From assembly GCF_018613805.1 (NCBI RefSeq), contig NZ_JAGGPL010000018.1, positions 186,001 to 250,000 of the forward strand: DNA of 64,000 bases, given 5' to 3'. This stretch comes from Arthrobacter sp. ISL-48 (GTDB lineage Bacteria > Actinomycetota > Actinomycetes > Actinomycetales > Micrococcaceae). Shown here piece after piece: positions 49,279 to 58,015 of the stretch (positions within the stretch are counted from its first letter, which is position 1; every line of letters starts with the position of its first letter). Position numbers and translations under genes: made by a program. The notes beneath the pieces were generated by a model that saw nothing but the letters and a program-made list of their open reading frames with translations, was not told where the DNA came from and did not search any database.

Positions 49279-50258
49279 TGACCACCATGACCATTGCCAA
49301 GGCCATCAATGAAGGCCTCCGCGCAGCGCTGACAAATAACCCGAAGTCACTGCTGATGGGCGAGGATATCGGGCCCCTGGGCGGCGTCTACCGCGTAACG
49401 GACGGGCTGATCGCAGAGTTCGGCCCCGACCGGGTGGTGGATACGCCGCTCGCGGAGTCCGGCATCATCGGTACGGCCATCGGACTGGCGCTGCGCGGCT
49501 ACAGTCCGGTCTGCGAAATCCAGTTCGACGGCTTTGTGTTCCCGGGCTTCAACCAGATCACCACTCAGCTGGCGAAAATGCACGCCCGCAGCAACGGCAA
49601 CCTCACAGTCCCGGTCGTCATCCGCATTCCGTACGGCGGCGGCATCGGTTCGGTGGAGCACCACTCCGAGTCCCCGGAGGCGCTGTTCGCCCACACCGCC
49701 GGCCTGCGAATCATCACCCCGTCCAACCCGCACGACGCCTACTGGATGATCCAGCAGGCAGTCGAATGCCAGGATCCCGTCATCGTCTTCGAACCCAAGC
49801 GCCGCTACTGGCTCAAGGGCGATGTGGATGTCGAGACCGCCGGCGCGGCCGAGGATCCGTTTAAGGCGCATGTGCTCCGCGAAGGCGCCGACGCCACCAT
49901 CGTGGCTTACGGTCCCCTTGTCCCGGTGGCCCTCGCTGCAGCGAACGCCGCTGCCGAGGACGGCCGCAGCGTTGAAGTCATCGACCTGCGCTCGATTTCC
50001 CCCATCGACTTCGATACCGTTACGGACTCCGTCAACAAAACGGGCCGGCTGATTGTGGCACACGAGGCCCCTACGTTTGGCGGCCTCGGCGGCGAGATCG
50101 CGGCCCGGATCAGCGAGCGGGCCTTCCTGTCCCTGGAAGCCCCGGTGATCCGCGTCGGCGGCTTCCACATGCCGTATCCCGTGGCCAAGGTTGAGGAAGA
50201 CTACCTTCCGGACATCGACCGGATCCTTGAGGCCCTGGATCGCGCCCTGGCGTACTAG
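49278..50258 (+). CDS. 2-oxoacid dehydrogenase E1 component, beta subunit
   Basis: A 326-residue transketolase-like E1 beta subunit with GEDIGPLGGVYRVTDGL, RVVDTPLAESGIIGTAIGLALRGY and the C-terminal domain (VIDLRSISPIDFDTV, HEAPTFGGLGGEIAARI). It assembles with the alpha subunit into the heterotetrameric E1. Its start overlaps the alpha stop (TGATG). Confidence 0.9.
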   Translation: MTTMTIAKAINEGLRAALTNNPKSLLMGEDIGPLGGVYRVTDGLIAEFGPDRVVDTPLAESGIIGTAIGLALRGYSPVCEIQFDGFVFPGFNQITTQLAKMHARSNGNLTVPVVIRIPYGGGIGSVEHHSESPEALFAHTAGLRIITPSNPHDAYWMIQQAVECQDPVIVFEPKRRYWLKGDVDVETAGAAEDPFKAHVLREGADATIVAYGPLVPVALAAANAAAEDGRSVEVIDLRSISPIDFDTVTDSVNKTGRLIVAHEAPTFGGLGGEIAARISERAFLSLEAPVIRVGGFHMPYPVAKVEEDYLPDIDRILEALDRALAY

Positions 50259-50368
50259 GCGCGGCTCCCAGGACCTCCTTCCATTACGCTTGCTGATCGA
50301 TCTTCCTGGCCAGTTCCCGCAGGCGCTTCCTGCGCAGGCCGCCGGATCTTCCGAAAACCGAGGACATC

Positions 50369-51844
50369 ATGACTCTCAATAAGTTCAACCTGCCCGACGT
50401 GGGCGAAGGGCTGACCGAGGCGGAAATCGTCTCCTGGAAGGTCAAGCCGGGGGATACGGTCGCCATCAACGATGTCCTCTGCGAGATCGAGACCGCCAAG
50501 TCGCTCGTGGAATTGCCGTCCCCCTTTGCCGGGACTGTCACGGAGTTGCTGGTCCCCGAAGGGGTAACGATCGACGTCGGGACGGCCATCATCAGCGTCT
50601 CCGACGAGGTGTCCGGTGATCCGACGCCAGCGGACGTCCCCGCGCCGGCGTCGCCGGTCCAGCCGTTGTACGGGAAGCTCCCCGAGGCCGACGCCGAGAC
50701 GTCAGGCGGCGCGCTGGCCGGCGGTCCGCTGGTAGGTTCCGGGCCCAAGGCCGACGCCGTCAAGCGGCGCGCGCGCAGGTCCGCTCAAACTGCCACAGGT
50801 ACCGTGCCCGTCCCCGAATCCGTCCCCACACCTCAGGCGGCAGCAAAAACCTCATCGGGTCCCGGGGCGGATGCTGTGGAAGCGGATCCCGCAGGCCTTG
50901 TGGACAACCGTCCCACTCTGGGCGGGACCCTCACCGGCCTGGTGAACCGGGTCCTGGCCAAGCCCCCGGTCCGGAAGATCGCCAGGGACCTGGGGATCGA
51001 CCTCGCCGATGTTGTGGCTACCGGGTTGCGCGGCGAGGTCACGCGCGAGGACCTGGTCAGCTACCAGGCCCAGCGCGACGCGGAACTGGACAAGGCGGAC
51101 GGTTTCTGGGGCAGGGCCGGCAAGCCCCAGGACCAGCGGATCGAACGGGTCCCCGTCAAGGGCGTCCGCAAGGCAACCGCCAAGGCCATGGTGGAATCGG
51201 CGTTTGCCGCGCCACACGTGAGCATCTTTGTGGACGTGGACGCCAGCCGCACCATGGAGTTCGTCAAGCGGCTGAAGGTCTCCCGGGACTTCGAAGGCAT
51301 CAAGGTGTCCCCGCTGCTGATCCTGGCTAAGGCAGTCATCTGGGCCGCCGCCCGGAACCCGAGCGTCAACGCCACCTGGGTGGACAACGTGGACGGCACG
51401 GACGCCGCCGAGATCCACGTCAAGCACTACATGAACCTGGGCATCGCCGCCGCCACCCCCCGGGGGCTCATGGTTCCGAACATCAAGGACGCGCAGGACC
51501 TTTCACTCAAGGAGCTGGCGCTGGCCCTCAACAACCTGGCCACCACCGCGCGGGCGGGCAAGACCAAGCCTGCCGAAATGCAGGGCGGGACCCTGACCGT
51601 CACCAACATCGGTGCGCTGGGAATTGATACCGGGACGCCTATCATCAACCCGGGTGAGGTGGCCATCGTGGCGTTCGGAACCATCAAGCAGAAGCCGTGG
51701 GTGCTGGACGGGGAAGTCATCCCGCGCTGGATCACCACCCTCGGCGGTTCCTTTGACCATCGCGTGGTGGACGGTGACCTTTCCGCCCGTTTTATGGCCG
51801 ACGTCGCCGCGATCCTTGAGGAGCCGGCGCTCCTGCTTGACTGA
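50369..51844 (+). CDS. 2-oxoacid dehydrogenase E2 (dihydrolipoamide acyltransferase)
   Basis: A 491-residue E2. It has a single lipoyl domain with the lipoylated lysine K44 ([10 protein letters not shown]), an Ala/Pro/Thr/Glu-rich linker, a peripheral-subunit-binding domain (~199-230, [29 protein letters not shown]) and a catalytic core ending FDHRVVDGD, with H464 and D468. It accepts the acyl group from E1. ATG 50369 follows a 110-base gap after E1beta, which holds no gene. Confidence 0.9.
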   Translation: MTLNKFNLPDVGEGLTEAEIVSWKVKPGDTVAINDVLCEIETAKSLVELPSPFAGTVTELLVPEGVTIDVGTAIISVSDEVSGDPTPADVPAPASPVQPLYGKLPEADAETSGGALAGGPLVGSGPKADAVKRRARRSAQTATGTVPVPESVPTPQAAAKTSSGPGADAVEADPAGLVDNRPTLGGTLTGLVNRVLAKPPVRKIARDLGIDLADVVATGLRGEVTREDLVSYQAQRDAELDKADGFWGRAGKPQDQRIERVPVKGVRKATAKAMVESAFAAPHVSIFVDVDASRTMEFVKRLKVSRDFEGIKVSPLLILAKAVIWAAARNPSVNATWVDNVDGTDAAEIHVKHYMNLGIAAATPRGLMVPNIKDAQDLSLKELALALNNLATTARAGKTKPAEMQGGTLTVTNIGALGIDTGTPIINPGEVAIVAFGTIKQKPWVLDGEVIPRWITTLGGSFDHRVVDGDLSARFMADVAAILEEPALLLD

Positions 51845-51866
51845 GCACGCTGACAGGCTGGCAACC

Positions 51867-52475
51867 GTGGACAACACAGCCCTTCGGGCCAAAAACCGGA
51901 CGGCCAGATGGCTGACAGAGATTTTCCAGCCCCCTGTGGTGGTGACGGTGCAGCTGCTGATCAGCCCGGTCATCGAGGCGGGCTTCCCGGGGACCGTCGG
52001 GTACGGAGCGCTGGCGGCGCTTTTTGTCTGCGTTCTTCCCCTGTTCCTGCTGCTGGGCCTGGTGAGGCTGGGTAAGGTTACGGACCACCACGTCAGCAAC
52101 CGCAAACAGCGTGCACCCGTGCTGCTCATGGCACTCGTGTCGGTGCTGGCGGGGCTGCAGGTGCTGGAAGCCGTCGGCGCGCCGCGGAGCGTGCTGGTCA
52201 TGACCCTGGCCATCGTGGGCGGCATCCTGGTGCTGGCCGCCGTGAGCCCGTTCTGGAAGATCAGCGGCCACGCGGCAGCCATTTCATCGTCCACCGCTAT
52301 TTCCGTGCTGATGCTGGGGCCCGGGTGGCTGCCTTTGCTGATGCTGATACCGGCTGTCGGCTGGTCCCGGGTAGCGCTCCGCGCACACACGGCGGCGCAG
52401 GTAGTGGCCGGCTCACTGTTCGGATGCTTGGTGATGGCAGGCCTGTGGTGGTTGCTGCGCGGCTGGCTGGTCTAG
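51867..52475 (+). CDS. PAP2-family phosphatase-like membrane protein
   Basis: A 202-residue protein with about five hydrophobic helices. Its second half has the PAP2 pattern SGHAAAISSSTAISVL and, about 37 residues on, SRVALRAHTAAQVVAG. The canonical third-motif aspartate (SRxxxxxHxxxD) is replaced by glutamine, and the first motif is not obvious, so it may be inactive or altered. I use GTG 51867. TTG 51837, overlapping the E2 stop with GAGGAG 13 bases upstream, is an alternative that would couple it to the dehydrogenase operon. Confidence 0.6.
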   Translation: MDNTALRAKNRTARWLTEIFQPPVVVTVQLLISPVIEAGFPGTVGYGALAALFVCVLPLFLLLGLVRLGKVTDHHVSNRKQRAPVLLMALVSVLAGLQVLEAVGAPRSVLVMTLAIVGGILVLAAVSPFWKISGHAAAISSSTAISVLMLGPGWLPLLMLIPAVGWSRVALRAHTAAQVVAGSLFGCLVMAGLWWLLRGWLV

Positions 52476-52577
52476 GCAGCGTCCTGTGGCGGCCGGCCGA
52501 AGGTCTAGCCCGGCGCGTGCAGCGGAAGCTTCAATAGGCCGGGTGGGAATAGGGCCTCTGGGTCAGGGCGTGAGAAC

Positions 52578-52614
52578 GGGCACCATGCACGGCAAGCGCC
52601 GGTGCATGGTGCCC
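52578..52614. terminator. Bidirectional terminator hairpin
   Basis: GGGCACCATGCAC (52578-52590) and GTGCATGGTGCCC (52602-52614) form 13 perfect pairs around an 11-base loop, between the convergent PAP2-like and universal stress genes, 10 bases past the latter's stop. Confidence 0.7.
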
Positions 52615-52623
52615 GAGGGCCAC

Positions 52624-53052
52624 TTAATCGGCGTCGTAGGTGTTGGCGATGTAGACGTCGCATGGAGCGTTGTGGGCCACGCTGTTCGCCACGCTCCCCA
52701 GCACCCGGCCGATGCCCCGCATCCTGCGGTTACCGACCACGATCATCCTGGCGTCCAGGCGCCCGGCCTCCTTGATGAGTGCCTCGGCGGGCTTGCCTCG
52801 CGCTGCCGAGTAGGTCACTTTGGTGTCCCCCGCCAGAGAGCCTGCAACGGTCCGGGCCACGTTCTCGGCGTCGTCCGCGTCGGAGACGATCCACTGGTCG
52901 CTGCCACTGCCAAAGACCTCCGTGCGGTCGCTGTCGAAGGCTGACACCACATGCAACGAGGCGCCGAGGGCGGCAGCCAGATCGCGTGCGGCCTCGGCGG
53001 CCTTCTTGGCGGTTCCGCTGCCGTCAACCCCAACAACAATAATTCCGCTCAT
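52624..53052 (-). CDS. Universal stress protein (UspA family)
   Basis: A 142-residue single-domain UspA protein starting MSGIIVVGVDGSGTAKKAAEAA, with the ATP-binding motif GNRRMRGIGRVLGS near the C-terminus. ATG 53052 follows AAAGGAG by eight bases. It may bind ATP and act in stress or dormancy responses. Confidence 0.87.
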   Translation of the reverse strand: MSGIIVVGVDGSGTAKKAAEAARDLAAALGASLHVVSAFDSDRTEVFGSGSDQWIVSDADDAENVARTVAGSLAGDTKVTYSAARGKPAEALIKEAGRLDARMIVVGNRRMRGIGRVLGSVANSVAHNAPCDVYIANTYDAD

Positions 53053-53102
53053 CTGTGTGCTCCTTTGCTCAATGGTCATTCCTGCCAGACTCAATGCCAA
53101 CG

Positions 53103-54395
53103 CTACAGCGCCGCGATGGCTTCCCGCAGCACGGGGGCCAAGCGGCGAACCCCTTCCGCAATGGCTTCGGGGGGCACCGCGCTGAACGCCAGCCGCAGTT
53201 TATTGGACGGCTCATCGGACGGCGTGAAGGCCGCGCCCGGGATAAACACGACGCCGGCGTCGATCGCCTTCTGCAGCAGGGGGTAAGTATCCACGCCCTC
53301 GGGCAGGGTCACCCACACGAAGAAGCCGCCTTCCGGGGTGGTCCAGCTGGTGCCGTCGGGCATGTGTTCGTCGAGGGCATCCAGCATTGCGCGGCACCTC
53401 TGGGCGTACAGCCCGCGGTAGGTCGCGATCTGACCCTTCCAGTCATACTCCCGGAGGTAAGCCGACACCAGCATCTGGTTGAGCGTGGGCGGACACAGCG
53501 TAACCGACTCGGAAGCCAGGTAGTAGCGCCGCTGGAGGTGTTCCGGAACCAGGGCCCAGCCGATCCGCAGCCCGGGCGCAAAGATCTTGGAGAACGAGCC
53601 CATGTAGATAACATCGCCCGGGTTGGACGCCCGCAGTGGTTCCAGGGGCTCCCCGTCAAACTTCAGCAGGCCGTAGGGGTTGTCCTCGAGCACCAGAATA
53701 TTCGAATCGCGGCATATCTCCACGATGCGCTGGCGGCGCTCCTTAGCCAGGGTGATCCCTGACGGGTTGTTGAAGCTGGGAATGGTGTACAGGAACTTGA
53801 TGTTCTTCCCGGCGGCCTGGAGTGCGGCGATTTTGTCCTCAAGCAGTTCCGGTACCAGTCCGTCACCATCCATTTCCACCGTCTCCACCTGCACCTGGTA
53901 GGCCTCGAAAGTGTTAAGGGCGCCCACGTACGTAGGGTTTTCCACCAGGACAACATCTCCAGGGTTGCAAAACACCTTGGTGGCAACGTCCTGCGCGGAC
54001 TGCGAACCGGCGGTGATCACCACGTTCTGCGGGATGGCGTCAAGGATCCCTTCGGCCGCCATCACGTCGCAGATCTGCGTGCGGAGTTCTTCCATGCCCT
54101 GGCCTCCGCCGTACTGCAGCGCGGTGAGTCCCTCATCGGCGATGATCGCAGCCGCGGTCGCTGCCAGCCGGTCCAGCGGCAGGGACTGCAGGTAGGGGCT
54201 GCCGCCGGCGAGGGAAACCAGCCCGGGCCGCATGGAGATGTCAAAAACATCACGTACTGCGGACTGCCTGATGTTTGCTGCGCGATCCGAGAAGAGGTCA
54301 TCGTGGCGATGGGCGGACGTGGCGGCGCGTTCGATTGCGTCGATGGCTTCGGCTGGCAGCAGCGCTGCTGCCGTATCAAGTGTTTCGTAAGTCAC
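53103..54395 (-). CDS. PLP-dependent aminotransferase (2-aminoadipate/LysN-like)
   Basis: A 430-residue fold-type I aminotransferase resembling the catalytic half of MocR and LysN-type enzymes: GGSPYLQSLP, LQYGGGQGMEELR, ITAGSQSAQDV, IPSFNNPSGIT, LVLEDNPYG and the PLP lysine in YMGSFSKIFAPGLRIGW. There is no helix-turn-helix, so it is an enzyme, not a MocR regulator. I use GTG 54395; TTG 54410 is possible. It is divergent from the PEP-mutase-family gene. The substrate is an amino acid of unknown type. Confidence 0.8.
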   Translation of the reverse strand: MTYETLDTAAALLPAEAIDAIERAATSAHRHDDLFSDRAANIRQSAVRDVFDISMRPGLVSLAGGSPYLQSLPLDRLAATAAAIIADEGLTALQYGGGQGMEELRTQICDVMAAEGILDAIPQNVVITAGSQSAQDVATKVFCNPGDVVLVENPTYVGALNTFEAYQVQVETVEMDGDGLVPELLEDKIAALQAAGKNIKFLYTIPSFNNPSGITLAKERRQRIVEICRDSNILVLEDNPYGLLKFDGEPLEPLRASNPGDVIYMGSFSKIFAPGLRIGWALVPEHLQRRYYLASESVTLCPPTLNQMLVSAYLREYDWKGQIATYRGLYAQRCRAMLDALDEHMPDGTSWTTPEGGFFVWVTLPEGVDTYPLLQKAIDAGVVFIPGAAFTPSDEPSNKLRLAFSAVPPEAIAEGVRRLAPVLREAIAAL

Positions 54396-54505
54396 ACGCT
54401 CAGGATACAACCGTGTGTTGCCCTTTAGGCAACCTTTGTTGATATGTGGTGCACCTGCTCGCCCCGTGACTTTACGTCGGCATGCTCAGGGACTGGAATG
54501 GAGCA

Positions 54506-55351
54506 ATGACAACGCCAACGCACGCCGCCTCCAACGCAGCCGCCTTCCATGCCCTCCATCAGGCCGGCACTCCGCCCCTGGTCCTGGTCAACGTGTGGGA
54601 CGCCGCATCCGCCAGACTCGTGGAGGAGGCCGGGGCCAGTGCCCTTGCCACCTCCAGCTCGGCGATTTCCTGGAGCCTGGGCTTCCCTGACGGCAATAAC
54701 CTCCCCCGAACACTGGCGATGGACGCGCTGAAGAGGATCGTCGCCGCTACCGGCCTCCCGGTGACGGCTGACATCGAAACCGGCTACGCAGGCAGCGGAA
54801 GTGACTATGCCACAGGACTCCTCCGGGACACGGTGCTGGCGGTGCTCGACTCCGGCGCAATCGGTGTCAACTTCGAGGACTCAGGCGACCAGCCCCTCAC
54901 CGGGGTGGACGAACAGTGCCGGCGCCTGAACCTGATCAGGAAGACCGCGGCGTCGGCCGGCGTCGACCTTTTCATCAATGCCCGCATTGACACCTACCTG
55001 TCCGGGAATTACCCGGAGCAGGCCTTCGAGGAGACCGTTCGACGTGCGGAGGCCTACTTGGCGGCAGGGGCCAGCGGCATCTTTGTGCCGGGGGTGACTG
55101 ACCTGCACATCCTGCACGAACTGTCGCGCCGGATTGACGCGCCGCTGAACGCGCTCGCCGGACTGGGGGCGCCATCTGTGAGTGAACTGCACGACGCCGG
55201 CGTGCAGCGCATCAGCATCGGCGGCAATACTGCCAAGGCCGCGTATACAAAAGTGTCAAAGGTGGCAGGCGGGGTGTTGGGCGGCGGCAACTGGTCCGAG
55301 CTGGCGGGGGCCCGGAGCCACGCAGCCATGGACGCGCTTTTCGAGAGCTAA
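54506..55351 (+). CDS. Isocitrate lyase/PEP-mutase family protein
   Basis: A 281-residue TIM-barrel enzyme of the ICL/PEPM superfamily: LVLVNVWDAASARLVEEAGASALATSSSAISWSLG at the N-terminus, the metal-site region ADIETGYAG, GVNFEDS, and FINARIDTYL. It lacks the KKCGH loop of true isocitrate lyase. This subgroup is often annotated as carboxyphosphonoenolpyruvate phosphonomutase-like; the reaction is unknown. ATG 54506 gives the expected start. Confidence 0.82.
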   Translation: MTTPTHAASNAAAFHALHQAGTPPLVLVNVWDAASARLVEEAGASALATSSSAISWSLGFPDGNNLPRTLAMDALKRIVAATGLPVTADIETGYAGSGSDYATGLLRDTVLAVLDSGAIGVNFEDSGDQPLTGVDEQCRRLNLIRKTAASAGVDLFINARIDTYLSGNYPEQAFEETVRRAEAYLAAGASGIFVPGVTDLHILHELSRRIDAPLNALAGLGAPSVSELHDAGVQRISIGGNTAKAAYTKVSKVAGGVLGGGNWSELAGARSHAAMDALFES

Positions 55352-55361
55352 GCGCAGGGGT

Positions 55362-56165
55362 TTATCTGAGGCTCAAGGCCTCGGTCAGGGCAACCCCGTT
55401 AACATAGATGTCAGCCCGGATGGCTTCTACGGAGGCCACCGCGGTCTGGGTGAGCTGTGCTTCCACCCGCGGGACATCACACACCCCGCCCGGCCGGATG
55501 GTGCCGGACAGATAGACCGTCACCGTGGTGCCATCGAAGCTGCCGGAGAGGAACTTCAGCGTTGAAGCCTGCAAGGAGTTGTAGGCGTCACCCGCTGGGG
55601 GCTCAGCGCCGTCCAGGAGGGCGCCCATTGCCGCACGCAGCGGCTCCGTGGAGCCGGCGGCGGGCAGGTGGACACCCACCAGGCTGTCATTGCAGCCAAA
55701 GCGCACACCGCCGCTGCCCCCGTCATCCAGGAGCACGTAGTAGGCGGTGACCGTCTTGGTCCCGCCGACGTTGCCCGGGGCAGGAGTGGCAGGCGGCGGC
55801 GGAGGAGCCGATGTAGCATTCGCGCCGGATACAGGGGCGGTGCCCGGGACGGCGGCCTCGGCCTGGCCGGCGCCGCCAGCTCCACCGGTGCCCTGGTCTG
55901 GCGTGGCAGGACTTTCCGGCGACGCGCTGGGCGTGGTAGCGGGGAGGGGGCCGGGATCAGGAGCATTGTCCGTTGAGGATCCGGCCGGTGGTGCCGGCTG
56001 GGGGGCGGGGGCTGCGGCGTCCTCGGGTGTTGCTGCCTGTCCGCCCGCTACCGTACCAGTTGGAGACCCCGGCCCGACGGTGCACGCTCCGAGCCAGAGC
56101 GGAAATACCAGCGCTACCGCTGCCGCCGCCGTCATCCTTGCTCCAGCACTCCGCCTGCTTGCCAT
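55362..56165 (-). CDS. GerMN-domain lipoprotein
   Basis: A 267-residue lipoprotein with lipobox WLGAC (lipidated cysteine at 28). It has a long Pro/Ala/Gly/Thr-rich, low-complexity linker (~32-135) and a C-terminal GerMN domain (AYYVLLDDGGSGGVRFGCNDSLVGVHLP ... LRAAMGALLDG ... YNSLQASTLKFLSGSFDGTTVTVYLSG). GerMN domains occur in spore germination and in cell-envelope lipoproteins of non-sporulating actinobacteria. The role here is unknown. It is convergent with the PEP-mutase gene, 10 bases apart. Confidence 0.75.
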   Translation of the reverse strand: MASRRSAGARMTAAAAVALVFPLWLGACTVGPGSPTGTVAGGQAATPEDAAAPAPQPAPPAGSSTDNAPDPGPLPATTPSASPESPATPDQGTGGAGGAGQAEAAVPGTAPVSGANATSAPPPPPATPAPGNVGGTKTVTAYYVLLDDGGSGGVRFGCNDSLVGVHLPAAGSTEPLRAAMGALLDGAEPPAGDAYNSLQASTLKFLSGSFDGTTVTVYLSGTIRPGGVCDVPRVEAQLTQTAVASVEAIRADIYVNGVALTEALSLR

Positions 56166-56312
56166 GCCTGCACCGCATTCCTGTCCCGGTACGTTCCGTT
56201 CATTAACGTTACGGCGATCCGAAGCGGCAGAGAATGCCGGGCTGGTACCGGTTGGGACAAGAGTTGGTCACACTTCCCCATAACAAGCCAGGGCCGTTCA
56301 CGGGGAGATAAC

Positions 56313-56348
56313 AAACGCCCCGGGTACCTTGCGGTTCCCGGGGCGTTT
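56313..56348. terminator. Terminator hairpin after the FMN reductase gene
   Basis: AAACGCCCCGGG (56313-56324) and CCCGGGGCGTTT (56337-56348) give 12 perfect pairs with a 12-base loop, 16 bases after the stop of the minus-strand NAD(P)H-dependent oxidoreductase gene. Confidence 0.7.
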
Positions 56349-56363
56349 GGACCTCGGCTGGTC

Positions 56364-56921
56364 TCAGGCGACGGACCGGACGGCGGCCAAGGCGTCAAAG
56401 ACGCCCTTGATTTGCTCAACAACCTCGGCATCATCCTTCGGGTGCAGTTCCGCAAAGCGGACCATCGAGCCCGGAACGGCCAGCTTGACGTCTTCGAGGA
56501 CCTGGGCGCCGGCGATGCCAGCTGCCTTGCGCGCTTCGTCCTGGGCCCACACCCCGCCGAACTGGCCAAACGCGGTGCCAACGACGCCGGTCGGCTTGCC
56601 AGCGAGGGCGCCTGCCCCGAACGGGCGGGACAGCCAGTCGATGGCGTTCTTCAGCGAAGCCGGCACCGTGCCGTTGTGCTCGGGGGTGACGAGGAGCAGC
56701 GCGTCGGCTTCGTTCGCTGCTGCACGCAGGGCGGCGGCAGCTGGGGGGACCTGGCCGTCAACGTCGAGGTCCTCGTTGTAGAACGGGATGTTGCCCAGGC
56801 TTTCGTGGATGACCACGTCAATCTGTTCCGGAGCGTTCAGCTGGATTGCCTCGGCAAGTTTCTGGTTGGTGGAATCGGCGCGGAGGCTGCCGACGAGGGT
56901 GAGTACGGTGCTCTTGGACAT
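56364..56921 (-). CDS. NADPH-dependent FMN reductase family protein
   Basis: A 185-residue flavodoxin-like reductase: the phosphate-binding loop LVGSLRADSTNQKLA, ESLGNIPFYNEDLD, and the flavin-contact VTPEHNGTVPASLKNAIDWLSRP. It transfers electrons from NAD(P)H to FMN, quinones or other acceptors. ATG 56921 follows AAGGAGT; the longer frame has no site. It is divergent from a TetR gene with a dyad between them, so probably repressed by it. Confidence 0.87.
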   Translation of the reverse strand: MSKSTVLTLVGSLRADSTNQKLAEAIQLNAPEQIDVVIHESLGNIPFYNEDLDVDGQVPPAAAALRAAANEADALLLVTPEHNGTVPASLKNAIDWLSRPFGAGALAGKPTGVVGTAFGQFGGVWAQDEARKAAGIAGAQVLEDVKLAVPGSMVRFAELHPKDDAEVVEQIKGVFDALAAVRSVA

Positions 56922-57000
56922 AGGAACTCCTTGGGTCGGGCTGCGGCGGACCGCGAACCAGTTGAAGTGTGGAGGCAATTGACGCCTTCACCACACTAAA

Positions 57001-57014
57001 CGGACTACGGTCCG
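57001..57014. promoter_or_regulatory. TetR operator candidate, FMN reductase/TetR gap
   Basis: CGGAC-TACG-GTCCG is a clear dyad, extended on the left by AAA. It lies 32 bases before the TetR GTG and 80 bases before the reductase ATG, in the position of an autoregulatory TetR operator. Confidence 0.6.
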
Positions 57015-57045
57015 GATGTTATTCCCGGGGTCTAGAATATGGGAT

Positions 57046-57654
57046 GTGAGGTTCATCCCGTTGGAGCCCGGATCACTATCCGGCGCTTCCCCTGAACGCA
57101 GAGATGCTGCCCGGAACCGGGAGCGCCTGTTGGAAGCAGCCCGAAGGCTCATCGAGGAATGCGGGGCACACGCGCTCACCATGGACCGGCTTGCCGAAAC
57201 TGCCGGGGTGGGCAAGGGAACTGTTTTTCGGAGGTTCGGCAGCCGCGCAGGCCTGATGGTGGCGTTGCTGAGCGATGCGGAGGCCGATTTCCAGGGCCGC
57301 TTCATGTTTGGTCCGCCCCCGCTGGGCCCCGGCGCGCCGGGCCTGGACCGGCTGATCGCCTTCGGGGCCCAACGGATCGCCTTCGTGCTGGAGTACGGGG
57401 ATCTCGCGCGGGCAGCGGAGGCCTCTGGCCCCAACCGGTTTGAGGTCCCGGCTGTGGTGCTATGGCACCGCCACATAGAGTACCTTCTCCGCGAGGAAGG
57501 GATGGACGCGGATCCCTGGTTGATGGCCACGTCCCTCAGCGCCGCCCTGGACCCCGAACGGCTGTTGCATGCGGTCCGCGTTCACGGCGTCACTCCGGAG
57601 CGGCTGGCCGATTCGTGGCGGGAGCTTGTCACACGGGTCGTACGAGGCGGTTAG
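57046..57654 (+). CDS. TetR-family transcriptional regulator
   Basis: A 202-residue TetR regulator with the N-terminal helix-turn-helix RLLEAARRLIEECGAHALTMDRLAETAGVGKGTVFRRFGSRAGLM. I use GTG 57046, directly after a TAGAATAT stretch that looks like a -10 element, so the message is probably nearly leaderless. It likely represses the divergent FMN reductase gene. The inducer is unknown; a quinone or electrophile would suit the target. Confidence 0.82.
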   Translation: MRFIPLEPGSLSGASPERRDAARNRERLLEAARRLIEECGAHALTMDRLAETAGVGKGTVFRRFGSRAGLMVALLSDAEADFQGRFMFGPPPLGPGAPGLDRLIAFGAQRIAFVLEYGDLARAAEASGPNRFEVPAVVLWHRHIEYLLREEGMDADPWLMATSLSAALDPERLLHAVRVHGVTPERLADSWRELVTRVVRGG

Positions 57655-58015
57655 ACAGCGGGGAATCCGGGAAATCTGCCAGTCAAATCAACTACACGAA
57701 ACTATTCATAACGATTCCGTACTGGACTTGTGATTTTCGCCCATTATCGCGCTTATTGACAGGATTTGTGTGGTAATTTCCTCTGGAATGTGACCCGCAC
57801 CATAGTCCACCAGGAACTAGCCTGCAAAGGCCGCGGGAGACCAGCTACCCGCTGGTGCACAATCCCGAGTGGTGACGCAACCCCCGCCGCCCGGGAAGAC
57901 GGAAGGATCAAGCGCGTGAATGTTGTTAAGCTCAACACCCCGACGCCACAGCATCGGGCCCACTTGCGGTATCCGGGCAGATTCCTGGCGGCGACGATAC
58001 AGAAGTAGCCGCCAC
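57655..58015. other. 361-bp leader/promoter region of the second Dpp-type operon
   Basis: The region is AT-richer at 57680-57780 and contains TTGACA at 57756-57761 as a possible -35. No -10 lies at the standard 17-base distance (TAATTT lies only 12 bases away). From ~57800 it is GC-rich, with a short open frame at 57916-58008. I see no iron box and no riboswitch I can name. Confidence 0.5.
57916..58008 (+). CDS. Possible 30-residue leader peptide
   Basis: A GTG-started frame with GGAAGGA eight bases upstream encodes a 30-residue peptide (VNVVKLNTPTPQHRAHLRYP then GRFLAATIQK). It ends seven bases before the ATG of the DppB-type permease, which itself lacks a good ribosome site. Translational coupling from a short leader is a reasonable reading. 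The alternative is an N-terminally longer permease starting at ATG 57920, but that would put ~32 polar, Arg-rich residues before the first helix. Confidence 0.3.
   Translation: MNVVKLNTPTPQHRAHLRYPGRFLAATIQK

Noticed and set aside
53103..54395. MocR-type transcription regulator
   Set aside because: The protein starts directly with an aminotransferase N-terminal region and has no winged-helix domain.
57655..58015. A riboswitch in the long leader of the second Dpp operon
   Set aside because: I could not match any known riboswitch core by eye, and no convincing long-range stem was found.
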